Shown: positions 1 through 7,648 of the stretch, in pieces
How the letters are laid out: every line of letters starts with the position of its first letter
Position numbering within the stretch: position 1 is the stretch's first letter
Program-made: the position numbers and the translations under genes
Origin: Alloalcanivorax venustensis ISO4
Lineage (GTDB): Bacteria; Pseudomonadota; Gammaproteobacteria; Pseudomonadales; Alcanivoracaceae
NCBI RefSeq assembly: GCF_015356855.1
Contig: NZ_ARXR01000027.1
Coordinates: 1 to 37,807 of the forward strand
Length of the DNA stretch: 37,807 bases
Direction: 5' to 3'
The notes under the pieces: generated by a model
The model's input: only the letters and a program-made list of their open reading frames with translations
The model's database searches: none
Told to the model about the DNA's origin: nothing

Positions 1-101
1 CCCACCCGATCCCGGCGCTCCTTGGAAGATTCCAAGCTTCCCCTCCCTGGACGGTCCGGCGGTGTTATGACCCGGGGCATCGGAATCTCGTCCCGGAGCG
101 T

Positions 102-200
102 GTCTGTGTTCTGCCCTTCCGGGACCCTGGAGAACAGGACGTTCGACAGGGAGCGTACAGGGACGTATTCACAGCGTTCCCGGAAGGGCAGAACACAGAC
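102..200. repeat. Intergenic inverted-repeat element upstream of the Amt gene
   Basis: Two perfect 23-nt arms (102-124 and 178-200) are inverted around a 53-nt spacer, so the RNA or a cruciform could form a long stable hairpin. The spacer contains a short near-tandem repeat (ACAGGGAGCGT then ACAGGGACGT, about 147-167) followed by ATTCACAGCG. From memory, this phrase resembles an intergenic repeat found in many copies in gammaproteobacterial genomes; that is not verified here. No T-tract follows either arm, so it does not look like a simple terminator. Short open frames crossing it look spurious. Confidence 0.7.
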
Positions 201-257
201 CCGCGACCCCGGCTGGAGGGTCCAACCTTCCCGTTAAAGCACCACGCCCCAAGAAAC

Positions 258-273
258 TGGCATAACCGTTGCA
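258..273 (+). promoter_or_regulatory. Sigma-54 (RpoN) promoter for the Amt gene
   Basis: TGGCATAACCGTTGCA carries the invariant GG (-24) and GC (-12) at the correct spacing of the consensus TGGCACG-N4-TTGCA. Only the two bases at consensus CG differ. Transcription should start about 12 bases after the GC, near 284, giving a leader of about 30 nt before the ATG at 313. Sigma-54 control fits nitrogen-regulated transport. A single half-site resembling an NtrC site (GCACCA, 239-244) lies upstream, but I see no full palindrome. Confidence 0.75.
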
Positions 274-312
274 CCGTCCCCCTAACCAAAGGCTTTTCCC
301 GTGGGGGATCTC

Positions 313-1614
313 ATGGAACGACGCGCCGCGCTACTGCTCACCCTCATCGCCCTGCCCGCTTCCGGCCTGGCCGACACCCTGGAATACACCGCCAACGACG
401 TGGTCTGGATCGCCATCGCGGCGGCCCTGGTGTTCCTCATGCAGGCCGGCTTCGCGCTCCTGGAAAGCGGCCTTAGCCGCACCAAGAACGCCATCAACGT
501 GGTGATGAAGAACTACATGGACCTGTGCGTGGGGACGCTGATGTTCTGGGCGCTGGGCTTCGGCCTGATGTTCGGCGTCAATCCCAGCGGCTGGGTGGGC
601 CAGGACCTGTTCGCGCCCAGCCAGGGCGACAGCGATCTGTGGACTCTGCTGCTGTTCCAGCTGATGTTCGCCGCCACCGCCGCCACCATCGCGTCCGGGG
701 CGATGGCGGAACGCACCCGCTACCTGGGGTATCTGTGCGGCGCCATGCTGATCACCGGGCTGGTCTACCCGCTGTTCGGCAACTGGGCCTGGAACAGCGA
801 CGGCTGGCTGGCGGCTCTCGGGTTTATCGACTTCGCCGGCTCCACCGTGGTCCACAGCGTCGGCGGCTGGTGCGCGCTGGCCGGCATCATGGTGGTGGGG
901 CCGCGCCTGGGCCGCTTCGACAGCCAGGGGCGGCCACGGGAGATTCGCGGCCACAATTTATCGTTCGTGGCCCTGGGCGGGTTCCTGTTGTGGTTCGGCT
1001 GGTTCGGCTTCAACGGCGGCTCCACCCTGGGGGCCGACGTCAATATCGCGCTGATCAACCTCAACACCCAGCTGGCGGCCGCCGCCGGCGCCCTGGGGGC
1101 CGCGCTCTACCGGGTTATCGCCCGCCGCCCGGTGCTGCTCACCGAAACCGTCAACGGCAGCCTGGCCGGGCTGGTGGCGATCACCGCCGGCTGCGCCACC
1201 ATGACGCCCGGCTTCGCGATCATCACCGGCCTGCTCGGCGGGCTGCTGGTGGGCCCGGGCAGCCGCCTGCTGTTGTCGATGAAACTGGACGACGTGGTGG
1301 GCGCGGTGCCGGTGCATGCGTTCGCCGGGGCCTGGGGCACGCTGGCCGCCGGGCTGTTCTACCAGGGCGACCTGTTCGACCCGCAGCGGGTCACGGTGCA
1401 GTTGCTGGGCATTGTGGTCGCCTTCGCCTGGGCGTTCTTCGCCGCCTTGATCCTGTATATGGTGCTGTCGCTCACCGCCGGCCTGCGGGCGCCCAGCCAG
1501 CATGAACAGCGGGGCCTGGACGTCAGCGAGCACGCCGAGCTGGGCTACCCGGAATTCGCCCAGCAGCACCTCTACGACGCCGATGTGGCCAGCGGCCTGG
1601 ATAGCCCACGATGA
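313..1614 (+). CDS. amt: Ammonium transporter (Amt/AmtB family)
   Basis: This is an inner-membrane channel for ammonium/ammonia, 433 aa from the ATG at 313. That start is preferred over an in-frame GTG at 301 because GGGGGAT lies just upstream as ribosome binding site and the protein then begins with a clean signal peptide (about residues 1-20, ending SGLA). The family's twin pore histidines are present, H181 (VVHSVGG) and H335 (PVHAFAGAWG), with roughly eleven hydrophobic segments. The cytoplasmic tail retains the GLDVSEHAELGYP motif that docks a PII/GlnK regulator in relatives. No glnK lies next to it: upstream is a non-coding region with a sigma-54 promoter, and downstream is an unrecognised gene overlapping by 4 nt. 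It could therefore be a secondary Amt copy. Confidence 0.95.
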   Translation: MERRAALLLTLIALPASGLADTLEYTANDVVWIAIAAALVFLMQAGFALLESGLSRTKNAINVVMKNYMDLCVGTLMFWALGFGLMFGVNPSGWVGQDLFAPSQGDSDLWTLLLFQLMFAATAATIASGAMAERTRYLGYLCGAMLITGLVYPLFGNWAWNSDGWLAALGFIDFAGSTVVHSVGGWCALAGIMVVGPRLGRFDSQGRPREIRGHNLSFVALGGFLLWFGWFGFNGGSTLGADVNIALINLNTQLAAAAGALGAALYRVIARRPVLLTETVNGSLAGLVAITAGCATMTPGFAIITGLLGGLLVGPGSRLLLSMKLDDVVGAVPVHAFAGAWGTLAAGLFYQGDLFDPQRVTVQLLGIVVAFAWAFFAALILYMVLSLTAGLRAPSQHEQRGLDVSEHAELGYPEFAQQHLYDADVASGLDSPR

Positions 1615-2225
1615 GCCCGGAAGAACGCCACCGCCGCGCCATCGCCACCGGCCTGGCCCCCTATCTGGACAGCCGCCAGGTGCCGGAGGCGGTGGCCCTC
1701 TGGCAGCGCGACTACGCCCACCGCCCGCGCTTTTCGCTGCAGGGCTACGTGAGCCATATCAGCCGCCTGTTCGAGGTGGAGGGCCGGCGCCATGATCTGC
1801 ACCTGAGTCTGGTCCAGGCGATGACCCTGCCCGACCGGGAACTGCTGCCCGACCCGCTGGAGGACGAGGACGGCGCCCACCGGGCCCACCCCTGCACCGA
1901 GGCGTTTCAGCTTCTGATGCGCGCCCTGTGGGCGCAGCTCGACGCGGGCCAGGCCGGCCAGGTGCGCCTGGATCAGCTCACCGACCTGCGCCGCCCGGGC
2001 GTCGACCCGGCCCTGCGTGACGCCCTCGAATACTGGCTCAACCACGCCGACGGCGACCTGACGCCGCTGGACCAGGATCAGCTGCGGCGTCTGCTTAACC
2101 GCGCCTATGTGTTGCTGTGCGAACGGTTCGGCCCGGTGCACAGTGACCGGCTGCTGAAACTGGCCGCGGACCGCGTGCGTGAGCAGCGCCCGGGGCTGGA
2201 ATCCGCACTGCACGCCCTGCTCTGA
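1611..2225 (+). CDS. Hypothetical protein coupled to the ammonium transporter
   Basis: I do not recognise this 204-aa protein. Its ATG overlaps the stop of the Amt gene (ATGA, 1611-1614), which implies co-transcription from the sigma-54 promoter and translational coupling. The sequence is soluble, mostly helical in appearance, rich in Leu, Arg, Asp and His, with no signal peptide or membrane segment. Two similar-looking helical halves are possible: a first half around LFEVEGRRHDLHLSL, and a second around LTPLDQDQLRRLLNRAYVL. There are no Cys motifs or nucleotide-binding loops. The position suggests a role in nitrogen response, but this is inference from neighbourhood only. Confidence 0.8.
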   Translation: MSPEERHRRAIATGLAPYLDSRQVPEAVALWQRDYAHRPRFSLQGYVSHISRLFEVEGRRHDLHLSLVQAMTLPDRELLPDPLEDEDGAHRAHPCTEAFQLLMRALWAQLDAGQAGQVRLDQLTDLRRPGVDPALRDALEYWLNHADGDLTPLDQDQLRRLLNRAYVLLCERFGPVHSDRLLKLAADRVREQRPGLESALHALL

Positions 2226-2238
2226 CGGCCGACGTTGC

Positions 2239-2268
2239 TTGCCAGTGGTTCAAAGGGGTCATTATGCT
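2239..2268 (+). promoter_or_regulatory. Candidate sigma-70 promoter for the DAACS symporter
   Basis: TTGCCA (2239-2244) and TATGCT (2263-2268) are separated by 18 bp in the 71-bp gap before the symporter gene, matching 5/6 and 4/6 of consensus. A start near 2275 would leave a leader of roughly 20 nt with GGGGCG before the ATG at 2297. Confidence 0.4.
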
Positions 2269-2296
2269 AGCCCACACTGTGTAATCGGGGCGCTGA

Positions 2297-3586
2297 ATGA
2301 AATTACATCACCAGATATTTCTGGCCATGGTGCTGGGCGGTATTGCCGGGGCGCTCACCGAAGAGAGCACCCGCCTGTTCGGGCTGCCGCTGCTGCCCGG
2401 CTATGACCTGATCGGCGATCTGTTCATCAATGCCCTGAAGATGGTGGTGGTGCCGCTGATCACCACCGCCATTATCAGCGGCATGGTCAACGTGGGCGAC
2501 GGCGACGATCTCGGCCGGCTGGGCCTGAAAACCGTGCTGTTCTACCTGAGCACCAGCCTGATCGCGGTGCTGGTGGGGCTGGTGGTGGTGAATCTGATCG
2601 CCCCCGGCGTGATCGACGGCCAGCCGGCGCGGAACCTGCTGGGCCTGTCGGCGGACACCGACCGGGCCCTGGCCAGCATCGAGGGCCGCGGCGCCGGCGA
2701 CTTCACCGAAATACTGCGCCAGTTGCTGCCGCCCAACCTGTTCCAGGCCGCCGCCGAAACCCAGATGCTGGGGCTGATCGTGTTCTCCCTGTTCTTCGGC
2801 TTCTTCCTGCGCACCCTGCCCGGCGCGCCCGGTGAGCATCTGCGCCAGGTGGTGGAAGGCATCTATCAGGTCACCATGCGCATCACCATGGTGATCATCC
2901 GCTTCGCGCCGCTGGGCGTGTTCGGCCTGATCGCCGCCACCGTCACCCGCACCGGGCTGGACGCGGTGGAGCCGCTGGCGCTGTTCTTCGTCACCGTGTT
3001 GCTGGCGCTGGGCATTCACATGTTCGGCGTGATGCCGCTGCTGATCCGGCTGTTCGCCAAACGCTCGCCGGTGCGCCACCTGCAGGCCATGGCGCCGGCG
3101 CTGATGACCGCCTTTTCGTCGGCCAGCTCCGCCGCCACCCTGCCGCTGAGCATGGACTGCGTGCAGAAGCGCTCCGGCGTGTCCAAGCGCACCTCCAGCT
3201 TCGTGCTGCCGCTGGGCGCCACCGTCAACATGGACGGCACCGCCCTGTACGAGTGCGTGGCGGCGATCTTCATCGCCCAGGCCTACGGCATGGACCTGTC
3301 CCTGACCACCCAGTTCGTGATCGTGCTGACCGCCCTGCTCACCTCCATCGGCGTGGCCAGCATTCCCGCCGCCAGCCTGGTGGCGATCACCGTGATCCTG
3401 GGCACCATCGGCCTGCCCGCCGAAGCGATCGGCCTGATTCTGGTCACCGACCGGCTGCTGGACATGTGCCGGACCGCGGTGAACGTCTGGGGCGACAGCG
3501 TCGGCGCGGTGATCCTGGCGCGCAGCGAAGGCGAAGAAAACGTGCTGCGCACCCCCATGAAAGAACTCGATACGGAACGGGCCTGA
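2297..3586 (+). CDS. Dicarboxylate/amino acid:cation symporter (DAACS family)
   Basis: This 429-aa inner-membrane secondary transporter uses Na+ or H+ gradients to import glutamate, aspartate or C4-dicarboxylates. Family signatures are intact: the serine-rich hairpin 1 (FSSASSAATLP, about 273-283), NMDGT at 311-315 (cation and substrate site), and the TM8 motif from D385 to D400 (DRLLDMCRTAVNVWGD). Length and membrane pattern fit GltP/GltT/DctA. Exact substrate cannot be told from these motifs. It has its own likely promoter in the gap after the Amt-linked gene, and the next gene starts only 4 bp after its stop, so the two are probably co-transcribed. Confidence 0.93.
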   Translation: MKLHHQIFLAMVLGGIAGALTEESTRLFGLPLLPGYDLIGDLFINALKMVVVPLITTAIISGMVNVGDGDDLGRLGLKTVLFYLSTSLIAVLVGLVVVNLIAPGVIDGQPARNLLGLSADTDRALASIEGRGAGDFTEILRQLLPPNLFQAAAETQMLGLIVFSLFFGFFLRTLPGAPGEHLRQVVEGIYQVTMRITMVIIRFAPLGVFGLIAATVTRTGLDAVEPLALFFVTVLLALGIHMFGVMPLLIRLFAKRSPVRHLQAMAPALMTAFSSASSAATLPLSMDCVQKRSGVSKRTSSFVLPLGATVNMDGTALYECVAAIFIAQAYGMDLSLTTQFVIVLTALLTSIGVASIPAASLVAITVILGTIGLPAEAIGLILVTDRLLDMCRTAVNVWGDSVGAVILARSEGEENVLRTPMKELDTERA

Positions 3587-3590
3587 GCGA

Positions 3591-4391
3591 ATGAAACCGG
3601 TTCTTTTGATCACCGGCGCCGCCCACGGCCTGGGCCGGGCGCTCGCTCTCGGCGCCGCGCGGGACTACAAGCTGGCGCTGCTCGACCGGGAACGGGTGGC
3701 CGGCGAGCAGCTCGCCGATGCGCTGCGCCGGGACGGCGCCGAGGTGCTGTTCGTGCACGCCGACGTGGCCGTGGAGGCGGACTGGCGCCACGCCCTGGAG
3801 CGGGTACAGCGGCGCTGGGAACGGCTCGACATCCTGATCAACAACGCCGGGCTGGCCGCCATGGGCCCGTTCGAGGGACAGACCCCGGCCACCTGGGAGC
3901 AGCTCTGGCACACCAACCTGATGGGCGCGGTCCACGGCTGTCGCACCGCTCTGACGATGATGAAGCGCCAGGGTGACGGCCACCTGATCAACGTGGCGGC
4001 GCTGGCGGGCATCACCGCGCCGCCGGGCATGGCCGCCTATGTGGCCTGCAACGCCGCGCTGATCCGCTTCAGCGAGGCCCTGGCGGCGGAACTGGACGGG
4101 CTCAATATCGGCGTCAGCGTGGTCTGTCCGGATCTGTTCTCCAGCGACATGAGCCGGCGCATGCCCAACGCCGATCCGCTCAGCCGTGCCCGCCTGCAGC
4201 GCGCCATGGACGACGCCCCGGAAAGCGCCGCCGAGGTGGCGGACACCATCCTTCAGCAGATGGGCAAGCGGCCGCTGTACCTGTTTCCACAGCCGGAGGC
4301 CCGCCGCGACTGGCGCAGGAAGCGCTGGCGCCCGGAACGCTTCGTGGCGCGCATGGCGAAACTGGGCAGCAGCCTGCGCCGCTATCGTTGA
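3591..4391 (+). CDS. SDR-family protein with degenerate catalytic site
   Basis: This is a 266-aa short-chain dehydrogenase/reductase fold. The cofactor loop TGAAHGLG (residues 8-15), the D58 region and the NNAG motif (84-87) are intact, so NAD(P) binding is plausible. Of the usual Asn-Ser-Tyr-Lys catalytic tetrad, N109 and Y150 are present. The serine 13 residues before the tyrosine is alanine (A137) and the lysine four after it is asparagine (N154, in YVACN). The reading frame is clean. The C-terminus is basic (RRDWRRKRWRPERF), suggesting contact with membrane or nucleic acid. It starts 4 bp after the symporter stop. It may be a pseudoenzyme or use altered chemistry; substrate unknown. Confidence 0.88.
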   Translation: MKPVLLITGAAHGLGRALALGAARDYKLALLDRERVAGEQLADALRRDGAEVLFVHADVAVEADWRHALERVQRRWERLDILINNAGLAAMGPFEGQTPATWEQLWHTNLMGAVHGCRTALTMMKRQGDGHLINVAALAGITAPPGMAAYVACNAALIRFSEALAAELDGLNIGVSVVCPDLFSSDMSRRMPNADPLSRARLQRAMDDAPESAAEVADTILQQMGKRPLYLFPQPEARRDWRRKRWRPERFVARMAKLGSSLRRYR

Positions 4392-4396
4392 TGCAC

Positions 4397-4903
4397 TTAT
4401 TGCTGATGCACTTCCTCGATATAGCGCAGGGTGTGGCGGTAATCGCCTTCCAGCGCCTTATCGAAACGCTCGCCGATCAAACGCTCCAGTTTGCGACCCA
4501 CCAGCGGCAGGGATGAATGCACCGCCACGCGGGTGATCTGGCGGGACTGATCGCCGTCGGCGAGCAGCGTCATGGTGCCGCTCACCTTCACCGGCACATT
4601 GCCCAGCTGAAAGCGATAGTCCGCCTGGTAGCCGCCGGTGGCCGGGCGCCAGTGGAATTCGGTGGTCAGTTCCGCTTCCGAGGGCAGCAACTTGCGCGCG
4701 AAGGCGGGCACCTTGTCCAGACGGATTTCAATGGGCTGCACAATACGGATGTGGAAGCCGTCGCCGGCCGGTTCGAACACCTCAAAGCGGTAATCGTCCA
4801 CTTTGCCCCATTGATAACGCTGTTCGAAAAACGCCCGGCTGGTGAGAATGCCGTACAGCTCTTCAACATTCACCGGATAGCGGCGTTCCGCGGTGACATC
4901 CAT
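4397..4903 (-). CDS. DUF2505 family protein (START/SRPBCC-like)
   Basis: This 168-aa protein starts at the ATG complementary to 4901-4903, with GGGAG as ribosome binding site; a longer upstream frame exists but lacks family-like sequence. The pattern of a helix followed by long alternating strands, and the phrase about ELTTEFHWRP and KVSGTMTLLADG, match the DUF2505 family, which is thought to adopt a helix-grip fold with a hydrophobic cavity for lipid-like ligands. There is no signal peptide. It converges on the SDR gene (5-bp gap) and diverges from the saccharopine-dehydrogenase-like gene, so the 141-bp gap 4904-5044 should hold both promoters. Biochemical role is unknown. Confidence 0.8.
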   Translation of the reverse strand: MDVTAERRYPVNVEELYGILTSRAFFEQRYQWGKVDDYRFEVFEPAGDGFHIRIVQPIEIRLDKVPAFARKLLPSEAELTTEFHWRPATGGYQADYRFQLGNVPVKVSGTMTLLADGDQSRQITRVAVHSSLPLVGRKLERLIGERFDKALEGDYRHTLRYIEEVHQQ

Positions 4904-5044
4904 GGTTTTCTCCCGAGTAAAAAGATGCCCTGAAGGCCAATCGCCGGGGTACCGGTAGGCCCGGGGCGAAGGCAAAGCTACACTGCGCCGACAAGCCATT
5001 TCAATTGTTCGGCGACTGCCCCTCGTCAAAAGTAAGGAGCGAGC

Positions 5045-6226
5045 ATGAGTGCCACCCGTCCCTACGCCCTGGTTCTGTACGGCGCCACCGGTTTCACCGG
5101 CGGCCTGTGTGCCCGCTATCTGGCCCGCAAGCTGCCCGCGGGCACGCCCTGGGCCCTGGCGGGCCGCAACCGCGCCAAGCTTGAGCAGGTGGCCGCCGGC
5201 CTGCCCGGCGACAACCCGCCGGAGCTGATCGAGGCGGACAGCGGCGACCCCGCCAGCCTCACCGCCCTGGCCGCCCGGACCCGCGCCCTGGCCAGCACCG
5301 TGGGCCCCTACATGCAATACGGCGAGCCGCTGGTGCGCGCCTGCGTGGAACAGGGCACCCATTACTGCGACCTCACCGGCGAACCGGAATTCGTCAACAC
5401 CCTGCTGAGCCGCTACCACGAGGCCGCCCAGGCCAGCGGCTGCGCGCTGGTCAACTGCTGCGGCTTCGACTCGATTCCCCATGACGCCGGGGTGTTGTTC
5501 GCGATCCGCGAACTGACCCTGGAGCACGGCGGCAAACTGGACGGCCCGGTGACCGCCGAAGGCGCGGTGGCGTTCTCCGCCAAGTTTTCCGGCGGCACCT
5601 GGCGCTCGGCGCTGGAGGCGTTCGCCCGGCCCGGCGCCAACCAGCGCAGCCAGCGCGACGCCCAGGCGCGCCTCAAACAATGGTACCCGCGCAAGGTGGG
5701 CGGTCTGGCGCCCAAGCCGCACAAGGACGACGCCCTGGGCGGCTGGCTGGCGCCCATGCCGACCATTGATCCGATGGTGGTGATGCGCTCGGCCCGGGCG
5801 CTGGACGATTACGGCCCGGAGTTCCGCTACGGCCATTATCTGGTCACCGGCGGGCTGGGCAAGCTGATCGGCGGCGCCGCCGGCGTCGGCGGGCTGGTGC
5901 TGGCGGCCCAGATCGGCCCGCTGCGGCGCCGTCTGATGAAGCTCAACCCGGCCGGTCAGGGCCCGGACGAAGCCACCCGCGCCCGTTCCTGGTTCCAGGT
6001 GAAGGTGCGCGCCCGTTGCGGCGACAGCGAAGTGCTGTGCCGGGTGTCCGGTGGCGATCCCGGCTACGACGAAACCGCCAAGATGCTCTCGGAAACCCTG
6101 ATGGGCCTGGCGCTGGACGAGGGTTACCCCATGCACACCGGCGTGGTCACCCCGGTGATGGCGCTCGGTGACCGCCTGATCGACCGGCTCGAAGCCGCCG
6201 GCATGCTGTTCGAGCGCAACGCCTGA
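5045..6226 (+). CDS. Saccharopine dehydrogenase-like NAD(P)-binding reductase (trans-acting enoyl reductase type)
   Basis: This 393-aa protein opens with a Rossmann loop GATGFTG (residues 13-19), followed by LCARYLARK and ALAGRNRAKLEQ. That arrangement is typical of the saccharopine-dehydrogenase-like family, whose mycobacterial members act as trans-acting enoyl reductases in lipid synthesis. GEPEFVNTLL and the NCCGFDSIPHD motif are family hallmarks. A hydrophobic stretch near 275-295 could associate with membrane. TAAGGAG precedes the ATG. True saccharopine (lysine) metabolism is unlikely because no lysine-pathway gene is nearby. It ends one base before the convergent MaoC gene. A lipid-related reductase is the best guess. 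Confidence 0.87.
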   Translation: MSATRPYALVLYGATGFTGGLCARYLARKLPAGTPWALAGRNRAKLEQVAAGLPGDNPPELIEADSGDPASLTALAARTRALASTVGPYMQYGEPLVRACVEQGTHYCDLTGEPEFVNTLLSRYHEAAQASGCALVNCCGFDSIPHDAGVLFAIRELTLEHGGKLDGPVTAEGAVAFSAKFSGGTWRSALEAFARPGANQRSQRDAQARLKQWYPRKVGGLAPKPHKDDALGGWLAPMPTIDPMVVMRSARALDDYGPEFRYGHYLVTGGLGKLIGGAAGVGGLVLAAQIGPLRRRLMKLNPAGQGPDEATRARSWFQVKVRARCGDSEVLCRVSGGDPGYDETAKMLSETLMGLALDEGYPMHTGVVTPVMALGDRLIDRLEAAGMLFERNA

Positions 6227-6227
6227 T

Positions 6228-6689
6228 TCAGACGAAGTACATCAGCAGCCATTCGGCCACCAGGGCGGGCTTGTCCTCGCCCTCGATGTCCACCGTGAAC
6301 AGGAATTTCAGCAACCACTGGCCGGGCTTCTTCTCATTGGCTTCGATCAGGGTGGCGCGGGCACGGATGCGCGCGTCGACCTTGACCGGGGCCATGAAGC
6401 GGAGCTTGTCGAAGCCGTAGTTCATGCCCATCTTCATGCCGCGCGGCACCAGAAAATCATCGATGCTGGTCTGCAGGTACGGCAACAGCGACAGCGTCAG
6501 GTAACCGTGGGCGATGGTGGTGCCGAACGGCGTCGCCTTGGCGCGCTCCGGATCCACATGGATAAACTGATGGTCCAGGGTGGCGGCGGCGAAGTCGTTG
6601 ATGCGCCCCTGGTCGATGGTGAACCATTCCGAGGCGCCCATGTCCTCGCCGACGTACTCGTTGATCTGTGCGGCTTCCACCACTTTCAT
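6228..6689 (-). CDS. MaoC-family (R)-specific enoyl-CoA hydratase
   Basis: This 153-aa single hot-dog domain likely hydrates trans-2-enoyl-CoA to (R)-3-hydroxyacyl-CoA. The hydratase motif is clear: D39 and H44 in TLDHQFIHVD are the expected catalytic Asp-His pair, followed by FGTTIAHGYLTLSLLP, which lines the acyl pocket. Length and layout match the NodN/MaoC subgroup. GGAG lies before the ATG. It converges with the saccharopine-like gene (one base between stops). Its physiological pathway could be fatty-acid degradation or polyhydroxyalkanoate precursor supply; nothing here decides between them. Confidence 0.92.
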   Translation of the reverse strand: MKVVEAAQINEYVGEDMGASEWFTIDQGRINDFAAATLDHQFIHVDPERAKATPFGTTIAHGYLTLSLLPYLQTSIDDFLVPRGMKMGMNYGFDKLRFMAPVKVDARIRARATLIEANEKKPGQWLLKFLFTVDIEGEDKPALVAEWLLMYFV

Positions 6690-6793
6690 GCCCGGCTCTC
6701 CTCGCGTTTTTTATTAAGGTTTCACTACCGCGAGGATAACCGTGCCCGCCGGCGCCGCCATGACGGGATGGCTCGCCGGCGCCAATGTTTTGG

Positions 6794-7648
6794 TCAACCG
6801 AGGAAGGCTTTAATGGCCGCCGCCACCGGCAGCGGGTCGTCCATGTGCAGATGGTGACGCCCGGGCAGGCGGGTGACCCGCACGTCGCGCAGCCACTCGA
6901 TGCGGTGATCGAAGCGCCCGTCGCCGCCAAGCCCCTCATTACCCAGCACCAGCAAGGTGGGCGCGGTGATGCGCTCGACGAACCCTTTCACCTGGTCGTC
7001 GGTGAGCCGCAGTGACGAGGTGATGCGCAGCCGCGCGTCGGTGCGCCAGGTCCAGCCGCCGTCCACCTGCTCCAGCCCGCGCTCGCACAGCAACCGGGCC
7101 GAGCTTTCCTCCAGGCCGCCCAGGGCCGGCAGCCGCGCCGCCACCGCCTGCTCCGGATCCGCGTACACCGGCTTGCGCTTGTCCGGCAGCGCCTGCATCT
7201 GATCGATGGCCTTACGCAGATTGGGCACCACTTCGTCGGCGGCGGTGGCCGGCGGCCCCAGGCCTTCGATCAGCACCAGGCGGCTGACCCGTTCCGGGAA
7301 GGTGGCGGCGAACAAACAGGCCACGCCGGCGCCCATGGAATGGCCGACCAGCACGAAGCGGTCCCAGCCCAACTGATCGGCCACCGCCAGCACGTCGCGG
7401 ACGTGGTCCACGTAATGGGTGGCCTGGTGGCGCGGGCGGTGCTCGGAATGGCCGTGGCCGGCGAAATCCAGCGCCACCAGCGGATGGCCGAGCGGTTCCG
7501 CCAGCGGCTGAAAGGAGGCGGCGTTGTCCAGCCAGCCGTGCAGCGCCAGCACCGGTTCGCCCTCGCCGGGCCACTGCAGGCCGGCCAGTTCCTGGCCGTA
7601 GGCGCGGAAGCGGCGTTCCACCGGAGTCCGGGACGGGTTAGCGGGCAT
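6794..7648 (-). CDS. Alpha/beta hydrolase (SERHL-like serine hydrolase)
   Basis: This 284-aa cytoplasmic hydrolase has the oxyanion segment LALHGWLDNAASF (about 34-46), the DFAGHGHS loop (61-68) and the nucleophile elbow GHSMG with S104. A late GRHHLHMDDP supplies the catalytic histidine. A cap region rich in Glu and Ala follows ALIEGLGPP-like sequence. The overall style resembles the serine-hydrolase-like (SERHL/MESH) group, but the substrate cannot be named. Its start lies inside the 3' end of the upstream hydrolase gene (11-bp overlap, 7638-7648), so the two are translated from one message. Confidence 0.88.
   Translation of the reverse strand: MPANPSRTPVERRFRAYGQELAGLQWPGEGEPVLALHGWLDNAASFQPLAEPLGHPLVALDFAGHGHSEHRPRHQATHYVDHVRDVLAVADQLGWDRFVLVGHSMGAGVACLFAATFPERVSRLVLIEGLGPPATAADEVVPNLRKAIDQMQALPDKRKPVYADPEQAVAARLPALGGLEESSARLLCERGLEQVDGGWTWRTDARLRITSSLRLTDDQVKGFVERITAPTLLVLGNEGLGGDGRFDHRIEWLRDVRVTRLPGRHHLHMDDPLPVAAAIKAFLG

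Noticed and set aside
22-289. Short overlapping frames in the first 300 bases
   Set aside because: They are created by the inverted repeat and are rich in Arg, Ser and Pro without ribosome binding sites.
2230-2290. CACACTGTGT near the symporter start as a regulator site
   Set aside because: It is a short palindrome that can occur by chance and has no second copy.
5045-6226. A role in lysine metabolism for the saccharopine-dehydrogenase-like gene
   Set aside because: The similarity is to the trans-acting enoyl-reductase branch and no lysine pathway gene is near.
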